11,191 bases of DNA, taken from the NCBI GenBank assembly GCA_029975915.1, contig JARKOC010000517.1, positions 1 through 11,191 of the forward strand, in the 5' to 3' direction. A program made the translations under genes and the position numbers. Below the pieces are notes generated by a model, which had not been told where the DNA came from, ran no database searches, and worked only from the letters and a program-made list of their open reading frames with translations. Origin of the DNA: Bryobacteraceae bacterium. GTDB taxonomy: Bacteria; Acidobacteriota; Terriglobia; Bryobacterales; Bryobacteraceae. Below are positions 1-5,215 of this stretch, piece after piece; within the stretch, counting starts at the first letter, position 1, and each line of letters begins with the position of its first letter.

Positions 1-105
1 GACGTACTTGCAGCCCAGGCGGTCGGTGGCCTCCAGGACTTCCTGGAGGCTCACCTTGAAACCGCGAACGTTCAGGCCGGCAGGGCTGTAGGAGATGGCG
101 CTCAC
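1..105 (-). CDS. Partial small protein, N-terminal part (runs off left edge)
   Basis: A minus-strand reading frame opens with GTG at 105-103 and runs off the left edge after 35 codons. The product begins MSAISYSPAGLNVRGFKVSL and ends LGCKYV at the edge. A GGAGG ribosome site sits four bases before the GTG. The GTG also overlaps the TGA of a reading frame upstream (GTGA, 105-102), the usual signature of translational coupling. The frame stays open further upstream to about 278, so a start at ATG 192 is possible, but it lacks a good ribosome site. I do not recognise the family. If the molecule is circular, this would be the first part of the gene whose last 49 codons lie at 11040-11191; joining them needs one extra base at the junction. 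Confidence 0.5.
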   Translation of the reverse strand, partial: MSAISYSPAGLNVRGFKVSLQEVLEATDRLGCKYV

Positions 106-192
106 GAGGCCTCCAGCGCTGACTTGATCCCGTACAGCAGCATCCAGATGAGACCATAGCTCCAGGAAGCTCAGGATGAAGATGACGGCCAT
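102..192 (-). pseudogene. Hydrophobic small ORF readable only across two frames
   Basis: On the minus strand, ATG 192 opens MAVIFILSFLEL, a membrane-like run. In the next frame, without a start of its own, follow WSYGLIWMLLYGIKSALEAS and a TGA at 104-102 that overlaps the next gene's GTG. Read together with a one-base shift near 155, they make a ~30-residue two-helix membrane hairpin ending in a coupled stop. This could be a frameshifted gene, a sequencing error or chance. The unshifted frame is also open and simply reads on into the 1-105 gene. The palindromic repeat at 211-230 lies just upstream and encodes SPREF in the same frame. Low confidence. Confidence 0.25.
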
Positions 193-210
193 GAGCAAGA
201 GCCGCTCCAG

Positions 211-230
211 GAATTCCCGCGGCGAGAAAA
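211..230 (+). repeat. Palindromic repeat, copy 1
   Basis: GAATTCCCGCGGCGAGAA with core TCCCGCGGCGAGA at 215-227. One of eight copies of the family TCCCGCRGCGRGA in this window. It lies upstream of the small minus-strand reading frames at the left edge. Confidence 0.8.
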
Positions 231-252
231 CACGAGGTACGGGCTTCTCTGG

Positions 253-396
253 GAACTGTCCTCGAGGCAGCTCTGCTCACTGGGGGAGAGAGCCTGAAAG
301 AGCCAGCAGGCCGTCCTGGGGAACGGGGGCTTGCCTGGCTGAGAACTATCCTCGAGGTGTTCCCTCATGGTTGGCGCTGTGGGACGGGAGAGCCTG
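253..396. repeat. Degenerate duplication with CCTCGAGG cores
   Basis: GAACTGTCCTCGAGG at 253-267 recurs as GAACTATCCTCGAGG at 343-357. GAGAGCCTG at 288-296 recurs at 388-396. The two landmarks are spaced 90 and 100 bases apart, so this is an old imperfect tandem duplication of roughly 90-100 bases with indels. It explains the repeated peptide EDSSQ in a short minus-strand ORF here, which I do not regard as a gene. Confidence 0.5.
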
Positions 397-494
397 CGGC
401 GTTGCGGGAGAGTGGCATGGCAGGGCCAGAGAGGTTTTATACCCCCTTGGAGGTGCGCGCGCGGGGAGGGTTATGACCCCCGTGGCCCCGCCCG

Positions 495-599
495 CCACCC
501 TGGCCTCCATCCGCCCCTGACCCCGCCTGCCCCCGTGGCCCTGGCTGCCACCGTGGCCCATATCCGCCCCTGGCCGCACATGCCACCCTGGCCCCGCTG
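495..599. repeat. Two imperfect C-rich tandem units of 52-53 bases
   Basis: Units 495-547 and 548-599 share CCACC(C/G)TGGCC, ATCCGCCCCTG and a closing CTG. A third partial unit begins at 600. The strand is very C-rich, which creates open frames on both strands that I do not believe are genes. Confidence 0.55.
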
Positions 600-1001
600 C
601 CACCGCCTGCACCCACACAGCCCCGCACCCTCCGCCGCGAAACAACCCACCCGTCCTGTCACGGCTGCCATATCAGCAACAGATCGCCCCATCCCCCGGA
701 TGCGTCTCACACTGCTGCCCGCTTCCCCGGTGAGCCGATCATTCCTCGAAGCAGTACCCCACAACACAGCAGGAGAAACCGTACCCGGTCCTCATAGACT
801 TCCCATGCAGCACCGGGAGCCTGAAAAGGAGTTGTGGCCGATCATCAGACAACCGCACAGGCCTACACAGGCTCATCTCATCACAGTTCCACGGCTTGCA
901 GACAGTTGGTTAGGCAGCCGCCTCTGGTGGGGGAGGCCACGCAGAGATGCTGACCGCACAAGGCCGTGAGTACTGTCGGGGAAGGCATCCAGTGCCGAGG
1001 C

Positions 1002-1010
1002 TTATCCACA
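1002..1010 (+). promoter_or_regulatory. DnaA-box-like 9-mer
   Basis: TTATCCACA is an exact match to the classical DnaA box. I found only one perfect copy; TGATCCACT about 30 bases on is a weak relative. A single copy could arise by chance, but its place upstream of the repA-like gene makes it worth noting as a possible origin element. Confidence 0.3.
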
Positions 1011-1108
1011 CGAGGGAAAGGGCTGATGGAGTTGGGGTGATCCACTGGCCTCATCTCTGGCGGAAACAGGGCAGGGCTGCCTCAGGGATATGGGGAGTTA
1101 CGAAGCCG

Positions 1109-1128
1109 ATTCCCGCAGCGGGGAATCC
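1109..1128 (+). repeat. Palindromic repeat, copy 2
   Basis: GATTCCCGCAGCGGGGAATC: an almost perfect inverted repeat, GATTCCC against GGGAATC. It carries one extra G relative to the family consensus, and that insertion keeps the arms pairing. Confidence 0.8.
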
Positions 1129-1273
1129 AGGCCATTTTCCCGGGGCGACAAGGTCCCGCTTCTTATGTGCTTCTTGTAGACTCACAGGCTGTGCTTCGGT
1201 AGAATAGTCCGTAACAAGACAACTCTTTCCGCGACCTCCTAGAGCGAAAACATCAGGGTCTTGTGCAGCAGTG

Positions 1274-1311
1274 AGTGGGCCTGGCGTGTGGGGACGTAGG
1301 CCCACTTTTTG
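1274..1311 (+). terminator. Intrinsic terminator without an assigned gene
   Basis: AGTGGGCCT (1274-1282) pairs perfectly with AGGCCCACT (1298-1306) across a 15-base loop. A T-rich tail, TTTTTGTTTT, runs from 1306 to 1315. This is a textbook Rho-independent terminator for plus-strand transcription, yet no convincing coding frame precedes it, so it may end an untranslated RNA. Confidence 0.75.
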
Positions 1312-1479
1312 TTTTCGTACCAGCAGCAGCCGTCACGGAATCTATCCTCTGGCATCACCAAACGGGGTACATGAACATATAGCGGTACACAATCTGGTCA
1401 TCCCGATCCAAACAGGTATAGCCGCCATATATGGTGCATCCGGCTCAGAACCAATCCATATATTGGCACATCCTTTCAT

Positions 1480-1497
1480 ACAGTACCCTTGTACTGT
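1480..1497. promoter_or_regulatory. Operator-like dyad ACAGTAC-N4-GTACTGT
   Basis: A perfect 7-base inverted repeat with a 4-base spacer, 27 bases before the AGCAC-N4-GTGCT dyad. Size and symmetry fit the binding site of a dimeric regulator such as a phage- or plasmid-type repressor. The right arm contains TTGTAC, a possible -35 hexamer 18 bases from TAGACG, but that -10 is poor. Confidence 0.4.
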
Positions 1498-1523
1498 TTG
1501 CGTTGCATCCCCTAGACGTCGCC

Positions 1524-1542
1524 AGCACATTTGTGCTACATT
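1524..1542 (+). promoter_or_regulatory. Dyad overlapping an extended -10
   Basis: AGCACA-TT-TGTGCT (1524-1537) is a perfect palindrome. Its right arm runs into TGCTACATT, an extended -10 reading toward the replication genes. The same dyad-plus-extended--10 arrangement occurs at 9354-9372 before the recombinase, which suggests one regulator for both. Confidence 0.4.
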
Positions 1543-1562
1543 GGACAGGTCGCTTTGATGTT

Positions 1563-1591
1563 TTGACTTCCGGGCATATAGCCGAGATAAC
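1563..1591 (+). promoter_or_regulatory. Sigma70-type promoter for the replication module
   Basis: TTGACT (1563-1568), a 17-base spacer and GATAAC (1586-1591) match the housekeeping consensus at five and four positions. Transcription would start near 1598 and read through the small ORF at 1713 into the repA-like gene. It sits just downstream of the dyads at 1480 and 1524, so repression from them is plausible. Confidence 0.45.
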
Positions 1592-1650
1592 AAAACCCAT
1601 CTTTTCATCACGGGTCCTCCGCTCTTTCCTGGCATTCAACTCAGGTGACA

Positions 1651-1716
1651 GACGTCCTTCTGGCGAGGGCCGGAAGGCTCTTATCTACTGCATCGCAGAC
1701 AAGGAGATGCCCATGA
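1651..1716 (+). pseudogene. Remnant resembling the segment before the repA ATG
   Basis: GACGTCCTTCTGG (1651-1663) is repeated exactly at 2339-2351 inside the 5' part of repA. In both places the frame reading DVLL is open, passes an AAGGCT, and ends in TGC-CCA-TGA overlapping an ATG (ATGA at 1713-1716 and 2443-2446). The first copy reads DVLLARAGRLLSTASQ and is about 42 bases shorter. It looks like a decayed duplicate of a short gene end plus its coupled downstream start. This rests on short similarity only. Confidence 0.35.
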
Positions 1717-1859
1717 ATCTTTCTTCCCATCCGCAGCGGATACACTGGAATTCGACCATTCCCGTGAAGCCCGTCCTCTACATGGACGCTCCACCCCGCC
1801 ACACCGAACTGCCCATGCAGCAGTTCTCTGCTTCGTTTTCCCTGTTCGGGTCCCACTAA
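1713..1859 (+). CDS. Small ORF of 48 residues, function unknown
   Basis: ATG 1713 is preceded by AAGGAG six bases upstream, a near-ideal ribosome site, and the frame closes at TAA 1857-1859. The product begins MNLSSHPQRIHWNSTIPV and ends SASFSLFGSH. I see no signal peptide, membrane helix or metal motif, and I do not recognise it. It lies between the promoter at 1563-1591 and the repA-like gene, a position where plasmids often carry copy-control peptides, but nothing in the sequence shows that role. The ATG overlaps the TGA of the DVLL-reading frame at 1651. The longer in-frame extension back to 1431 lacks a ribosome site. It may equally be debris of a duplicated gene start. Confidence 0.35.
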   Translation: MNLSSHPQRIHWNSTIPVKPVLYMDAPPRHTELPMQQFSASFSLFGSH

Positions 1860-2103
1860 TCCGGACCCTGCTTCTACTCGCCTAGAACCATAGCTTCTTC
1901 CATCGGTCGCCTCGCGGCCCGCCGCAGCATTGAGCTGCGCGAGATTCAGCCTGGCGACCCGTGGGCATGACAGTCTGTCACATCCTTCGGACAGGCACGC
2001 CGACAGTGCTCGGTTCCTGCTCGCCGTCGCTGATGGCGTGCCCACAGCAGTCGCTTGTCACCCAGGTACGGAATCCTGTGACAGGCACTACATAGGAAGT
2101 ACA

Positions 2104-2153
2104 CCGCCAGTTTTCCCGCAGCGAGAATCTGCCCTCCCAAGGCAAACTGGCGG
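2104..2153. repeat. 10-base inverted repeat enclosing a palindromic repeat
   Basis: CCGCCAGTTT (2104-2113) is exactly complementary to AAACTGGCGG (2144-2153). The 30-base loop contains palindromic repeat copy 3. As RNA it would be a stable stem in the repA leader about 70 bases before the start codon; as DNA it could extrude. Either way it is a candidate control or origin structure. Confidence 0.65.
2111..2130 (+). repeat. Palindromic repeat, copy 3
   Basis: TTTTCCCGCAGCGAGAATCT with core TCCCGCAGCGAGA at 2114-2126, inside the loop of the inverted repeat at 2104-2153. Confidence 0.8.
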
Positions 2154-2203
2154 ATTGACCATCGGAATGCGCTCGTTGACACGAGTCCATGTACCCCACA
2201 TAC

Positions 2204-2214
2204 AAGGAAGGAAG
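2204..2214 (+). promoter_or_regulatory. Strong ribosome binding site deciding the repA start
   Basis: AAGGAAGGAAG lies six bases before GTG 2221. It is the only strong site in the repA frame and is the reason I place the start there rather than at ATG 2443. Confidence 0.6.
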
Positions 2215-2220
2215 TGTTTC

Positions 2221-3654
2221 GTGAATACCAATGAGCCCTTTGGAAAACAGCGCGAACTCAAACCGGTGAATGTACAGATCCGGAAATGGAACCATGGGAA
2301 ACAGAGTGACGGGAAAACTGCTGCAGAGCACGGTAGCCGACGTCCTTCTGGAGAATTCTCAAAGGCTGAAGCGACACAAACCTGGTCGACCCAAGGACGG
2401 ACAACTCACTCGCTCCCAGGCACACAGCCGCAGCAGTTGCCCATGACCCAGATAGCGAAATCCCGCACACGCCTGATTCCTGCGATGTCCCTGATCGACA
2501 AGAAGTGGCGTGCGGAGCATGGGGACCTCGACTACATCACGGAGTACCTTCGCAGGCTGTTGAACTCTGGCGATATCGAGCCGCCAGATCGGTCGCGATG
2601 CAATGGACACGGTGAGCTCGTTCAGGACCTGTACGATACCCGCTGCAAATGGGGCGTCGAAGCAGCCGCCGAAAGCTGGAAAACGACCAAGCACAATTTC
2701 CCTGAGCTAGATGCAAAGATGCGCGGAAGGCGTCGCCGCCTATTCACTGCCGAGGAGATGATCAACATGCCGCAACCCACGTTCCTGATCCCTGACATCC
2801 TGCCTGCCAACAGTCTGGCCGTGCTGTATGGACCGCCCGGCTGTGGAAAGACATTCGTGATGCTGGACTTCGCCCTCCAAATCGCCCAGACTTCACTGGT
2901 TGTCTACGTGGCTGCTGAAGGGAAACGTGGCTTTCGGAAGAGGCTACAAGCCTGGAGACAGTTGAACAAGAAGGACCCGGAGCTGGTGTACTTTCTGCCA
3001 GAGGCCGTCGATTTCACGGACAGGTCCGCGATAGACGAATTGCTTATCGATCTGCATGCCTTGGAAGGTCCTCCGGTGCTGGTTGTGGTTGACACCCTGG
3101 CTCGTTGTATGGGTAGCGGAGATGAAAACAGCGCGACCGACATGGGTATTGTCATCAGTCACTGCAGCTTGATCCAGGAGTCTCTGAACACCTCCGTACT
3201 CCTTGTGCATCACACAGGCAAGGATGGCAAGACCGAACGAGGTAGTACAGCCCTTCGAGGAGCTGCGGATACTATGATCTCCATCTCAAAGGCCAAGAAG
3301 ACCATTACCGTGGCCTGCGCCAAGGCCAAGGATGCCAGCGAGTTCCTGACCTACAGACTCAAGCTCACAGAGGTCAAGCTGGAGGATGGCGGCAAGAGCT
3401 GTGCCGTGGAACCCACAGAGATGGATGATCTCAAATCGAAGCTGGATGAGAAGTCCCGCAGTATTTTGGAAGTGCTCAACGCCGCCGATCAAGACACCGG
3501 CACAAGCTACGGCGACCTTCAGAAGCAATCTGGCGTTAAGGGTGGGACGTTCAAGCGCAAACTCGATGACATGAAACTCAAGAAGTACGTCAACAAGTTT
3601 GAAGATGGGCTGTACTTCATCACTGACGAGGGTCGAAAGGCCCTTGGAGCCTGA
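2221..3654 (+). CDS. RepA-like replicative helicase ATPase (AAA_25/RecA fold)
   Basis: The 477-residue product belongs to the RecA-fold hexameric ATPases typified by plasmid RepA helicases, which unwind DNA at a replicon's origin. With GTG 2221 as residue 1, Walker A GPPGCGKT is at 204-211, the Walker B strand VLVVVDTLA ends near Asp291, and the family's VHHTGKDG followed by RGSTALRGAADT starts at 329. The last ~70 residues, from about LDEKSRSILEVL, fold as a winged-helix DNA-binding domain. The first ~75 residues are polar and low in complexity. A different start at ATG 2443 is possible: it overlaps the stop of another frame (ATGA) but has no ribosome site, and it would trim 74 residues without touching the ATPase. 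The primase follows on the same strand after 149 bases, so the two likely form one replication module. No integrity problem is seen in the catalytic core. Confidence 0.85.
   Translation: MNTNEPFGKQRELKPVNVQIRKWNHGKQSDGKTAAEHGSRRPSGEFSKAEATQTWSTQGRTTHSLPGTQPQQLPMTQIAKSRTRLIPAMSLIDKKWRAEHGDLDYITEYLRRLLNSGDIEPPDRSRCNGHGELVQDLYDTRCKWGVEAAAESWKTTKHNFPELDAKMRGRRRRLFTAEEMINMPQPTFLIPDILPANSLAVLYGPPGCGKTFVMLDFALQIAQTSLVVYVAAEGKRGFRKRLQAWRQLNKKDPELVYFLPEAVDFTDRSAIDELLIDLHALEGPPVLVVVDTLARCMGSGDENSATDMGIVISHCSLIQESLNTSVLLVHHTGKDGKTERGSTALRGAADTMISISKAKKTITVACAKAKDASEFLTYRLKLTEVKLEDGGKSCAVEPTEMDDLKSKLDEKSRSILEVLNAADQDTGTSYGDLQKQSGVKGGTFKRKLDDMKLKKYVNKFEDGLYFITDEGRKALGA
2270..2446 (+). CDS. Possible short basic protein in the +1 frame of repA's 5' end
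   Basis: In the frame one base ahead of repA, ATG 2270 (or ATG 2294) opens 58 (or 50) codons ending at TGA 2444-2446, which overlaps an in-frame repA ATG (ATGA). The peptide has an amphipathic helix, KLLQSTVADVLLENSQRLKR, then HKPGRPKDGQ, which contains a Gly-Arg-Pro core like an AT-hook minor-groove binder. ATG 2270 directly follows the stop of a 12-codon frame opened at ATG 2231 (TGA-ATG). The amino-acid pattern looks more protein-like than the repA frame over the same bases. Against it, neither ATG has a good ribosome site. If real, repA would start at 2443 by coupling. Confidence 0.35.
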   Translation: MYRSGNGTMGNRVTGKLLQSTVADVLLENSQRLKRHKPGRPKDGQLTRSQAHSRSSCP

Positions 3655-3718
3655 TTACTTCCACTACCTCCAACTGCTTCCAGGTGTGGATGTCGGTCCA
3701 GCAGTGCAGTGCTCCATT

Positions 3719-3767
3719 CTACTTCCACCACTTCCACCCCCCCTATAAGGGGGTGGAGTGGAAGTAG
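3719..3767. promoter_or_regulatory. 18-base-pair hairpin between repA and primase
   Basis: CTACTTCCAC (3719-3728) pairs with GTGGAAGTAG (3758-3767), and CCACCCCC (3734-3741) pairs with GGGGGTGG (3749-3756). The loop is CCTATAA, and a 5-against-1 internal bulge separates the two helices. The 3' arm ends 15 to 36 bases before the candidate primase starts. No T tract follows, so it is more likely a translation or decay control, or a structure for priming, than a terminator. Confidence 0.6.
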
Positions 3768-3803
3768 GGAGTGGTAGTTCAAATGAAAGGAAGAACCCAA
3801 ATC

Positions 3804-4841
3804 ATGGTCGACACATCCCAGATCAACCTCGTCGAGCTAATCAGTCACGATACCAGACTGAAGAAAGCGGGCCAGTCTCATGTCGGCCCCTGTCCCTTCG
3901 GCTGCCCTGGAGACCGCGCCGATCACGACGGCTTCATCGTCTGGCCTGACGGCTTCAAATGCCGGAAGTGTGGTAAGCAGGGGGATGCCATCACTTACGT
4001 CCAGATGCGTGACAACCTCTCCTTCCCGGAGGCGCTAGATGTCCTGGGCCTGAAGAATGACTCACCCTCCTCGAACAGGAACCGTCCGCCGTCGCCTGCC
4101 CGAACACGGGAAAAGCCGCCTGTGACGCTGGCCAGCAGCAAAGACTGGACGGCCCTCAACAGCGAGAAATGGCAGTCTGCCGCAGACACATTCGTCCAGC
4201 AATCCAGGGAAACGCTCTGGAGCCCTGAGGGAGAGAAAGCCCTCGCCTGGCTTCACGAACGTGGCCTCACGGATCCGGTCATCGAGTCAGCGGGGCTAGG
4301 CTTCAATCCCTATGACAGGCGTGAGCCGAGAGAGCTCTGGGGCCTGCCGTCTGACACAGGCGATCGGTCGAGCGTGTGGCTTCCGAAGGGGATCGTCATC
4401 CCCTGGCACCTCGACGGCCAGTACTGGCGGGTCAACATCCGCCGGCCGGTAGGGGATCCGAAGTACATCGGGCCGTCTGGCATTGCCAATGGCCTCTATC
4501 GTGGGGACCGCATTACCTACGGATGCACCGTGGTCATGGTGGAAGGGGAGTTCGACGCCCTGAGTGTCCTCGTTGGAGGCGGGCCGTCGGCTGACATCGT
4601 GCCGGTCGCGACGGGTAGTGCCCAGGGCTCACATCTCATCAAGTGGGTTGTCCAGGTGGCAGTAGCCTCACGGGTACTGCTGGCTTTCGACACGGATCAG
4701 GCAGGTGAACAGGCGGCAGAGTGGTGGGGCATGGCGCTGAACAGCAAGACCAGACGGCTCGTCCCGACGAGGCACGACGTCAACGAGATGCTGCAGGCGG
4801 GCGAGGATATCGGCAGTTGGATTGCCGGGGCACTCGCGTAG
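3804..4841 (+). CDS. DnaG-type primase with CHC2 zinc finger and TOPRIM domain
   Basis: The 345-residue product would make RNA primers on the strand unwound by the neighbouring RepA-like helicase. Residues are counted from ATG 3804. The zinc-binding domain is residues 28-65: Cys30, Cys34, His41, Cys53 and Cys56 in GPCPFGC, DH and CRKCGKQGDAI, with the family's F-V/I-WPD before the second cysteine pair. The primase core follows around 145-240 (ALAWLHERGL, LPKGIVIPW). The TOPRIM metal site has Glu247 in VEGEFDAL and Asp296/Asp298 in FDTDQAG. At about 345 residues it is shorter than chromosomal DnaG and lacks the C-terminal helicase-binding domain, as is usual for plasmid and phage primases. I chose ATG 3804 for its upstream AAAGGAAGAA, 8-10 bases away. 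ATG 3783 and GTG 3771 are in frame and possible. Confidence 0.85.
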   Translation: MVDTSQINLVELISHDTRLKKAGQSHVGPCPFGCPGDRADHDGFIVWPDGFKCRKCGKQGDAITYVQMRDNLSFPEALDVLGLKNDSPSSNRNRPPSPARTREKPPVTLASSKDWTALNSEKWQSAADTFVQQSRETLWSPEGEKALAWLHERGLTDPVIESAGLGFNPYDRREPRELWGLPSDTGDRSSVWLPKGIVIPWHLDGQYWRVNIRRPVGDPKYIGPSGIANGLYRGDRITYGCTVVMVEGEFDALSVLVGGGPSADIVPVATGSAQGSHLIKWVVQVAVASRVLLAFDTDQAGEQAAEWWGMALNSKTRRLVPTRHDVNEMLQAGEDIGSWIAGALA

Positions 4842-4896
4842 AATGACCAGTTCGGGCTCCGGCCGAACGCCGCAGCCCGGGCCGTCGCGGCCAGCA

Positions 4897-4927
4897 TGGG
4901 AGGGGGCAAGGAAGTCGCCCCCTCCCA
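4897..4927. terminator. Perfect 11-base-pair hairpin after the primase gene
   Basis: TGGGAGGGGGC pairs exactly with GCCCCCTCCCA across the 9-base loop AAGGAAGTC, 55 bases after the primase stop. There is no T tract. Placed between convergent genes, it could act as a bidirectional terminator; the sequence is also half of a duplicated element (see 4917-4949). Confidence 0.5.
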
Positions 4928-4949
4928 CATCCACCTCGCCGGAGACCAG
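4917..4949. repeat. Duplicated hairpin-arm element, copy A
   Basis: 33 bases starting GCCCCCTCCCACA match 5179-5211 at 29 positions. The four differences are all transitions, and the duplication includes one arm of each neighbouring hairpin. This is too similar for chance, so the two hairpins are copies of one element, 262 bases apart. Confidence 0.7.
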
Positions 4950-5011
4950 CGCCCGGTGACACGGGAGATGACCTGCTCGCCGCCCCTGGGAGCTGAGCCA
5001 GTCGACAGGGA

Positions 5012-5029
5012 GATTCCCGCAGCGAGAAT
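5012..5029 (+). repeat. Palindromic repeat, copy 4
   Basis: GATTCCCGCAGCGAGAAT with core at 5015-5027, in the gap between the convergent primase and giant gene, between the two GC hairpins. Confidence 0.8.
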
Positions 5030-5165
5030 GGCGGGGCCGCACCCAGTTGGGAGTTCACCCCCCAGCCGGGTGTGTTCATATCCCGGCCAGCCCCCAGCCC
5101 AACACCAGGCAGTGCAGACCTCAGGTATCCGCGCATAAGCCAAGCTGAGCGCGGTGCCACGCTTC

Positions 5166-5190
5166 GTGGGAGGGGGGTGCCCCCTCCCAC
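5166..5190. terminator. Perfect GC hairpin 25 bases after the giant gene
   Basis: GTGGGAGGGGG (5166-5176) pairs exactly with CCCCCTCCCAC (5180-5190) across a 3-base loop. It begins 25 bases beyond the stop of the minus-strand gene. It could be that gene's terminator, although no T tract follows. Its position just past the variable-looking 3' end also matches where DGR targets carry a GC-rich DNA hairpin that directs retrohoming. Confidence 0.6.
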
Positions 5191-5211
5191 ACCCACCCCG
5201 CCAGAGGCCAG
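5179..5211. repeat. Duplicated hairpin-arm element, copy B
   Basis: Partner of 4917-4949: 29 of 33 positions agree. It covers the right arm of the 5166-5190 hairpin and the bases up to the giant gene's stop codon. Confidence 0.7.
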
Positions 5212-5215
5212 AGGA

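Larger units (their letters stand above)
193..1562. other. Long region without convincing genes
   Basis: About 1.37 kb without a gene I can support. Open frames exist on both strands, but their products are low-complexity Pro/Arg/Gly/His-rich, none has a convincing ribosome site, and none matches a fold I know. It holds a degenerate duplication (253-396), a C-rich tandem repeat (495-599), a DnaA-box 9-mer (1002-1010), a palindromic repeat copy (1109-1128) and an orphan terminator (1274-1311). From about 1420 there is a less GC-rich stretch dense in dyads, including a perfect CCATATATGG at 1425-1434 and CCAAT-N6-ATTGG at 1451-1466. Lying upstream of the repA-like gene, it is the best candidate for the replication origin and control region. 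Confidence 0.5.
1860..2220 (+). other. Leader before repA with several dyads
   Basis: An open frame continuous with repA crosses this stretch, but its codons are irregular and a strong ribosome site appears only at 2204-2214, so I treat it as untranslated. It contains the perfect dyad TGACAG-T-CTGTCA (1968-1980), CCTGT-G-ACAGG (2075-2085), a further TTGTCA (2055-2060) and the large inverted repeat at 2104-2153. Recurrent TGACAG/CTGTCA hexamers could be irregular iterons, but spacing and orientation are not regular. Confidence 0.4.
4842..5215. other. Convergent intergenic region
   Basis: This 374-base gap lies between the convergent stops of the primase and the giant gene. It holds the two related GC hairpins (4897-4927 and 5166-5190), their duplicated flanks and palindromic repeat copy 4. 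Open minus-strand frames pass through it but have no ribosome site or recognisable product. I looked here for a DGR template repeat or accessory gene and found neither. Confidence 0.6.

Noticed and set aside
367..969. Plus-strand frame of 200 codons
   Set aside because: Pro/Arg/His-rich, overlaps the C-rich tandem repeat, has no ribosome site and no conserved motif.
2176..2204. TTGACA with CATACA as a repA promoter
   Set aside because: Spacing is right, but transcription would start near 2211, inside the ribosome site, so it cannot serve GTG 2221 well.
4842..5160. DGR template repeat or accessory gene near the variable region
   Set aside because: I looked for an Asn-codon-rich near-copy of 5237-5341 and for a helical accessory protein here and through the window; neither is visible. 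Minus-strand YASAP near 4838 resembles the giant protein's CASAP end but falls in the primase gene and is coincidental.
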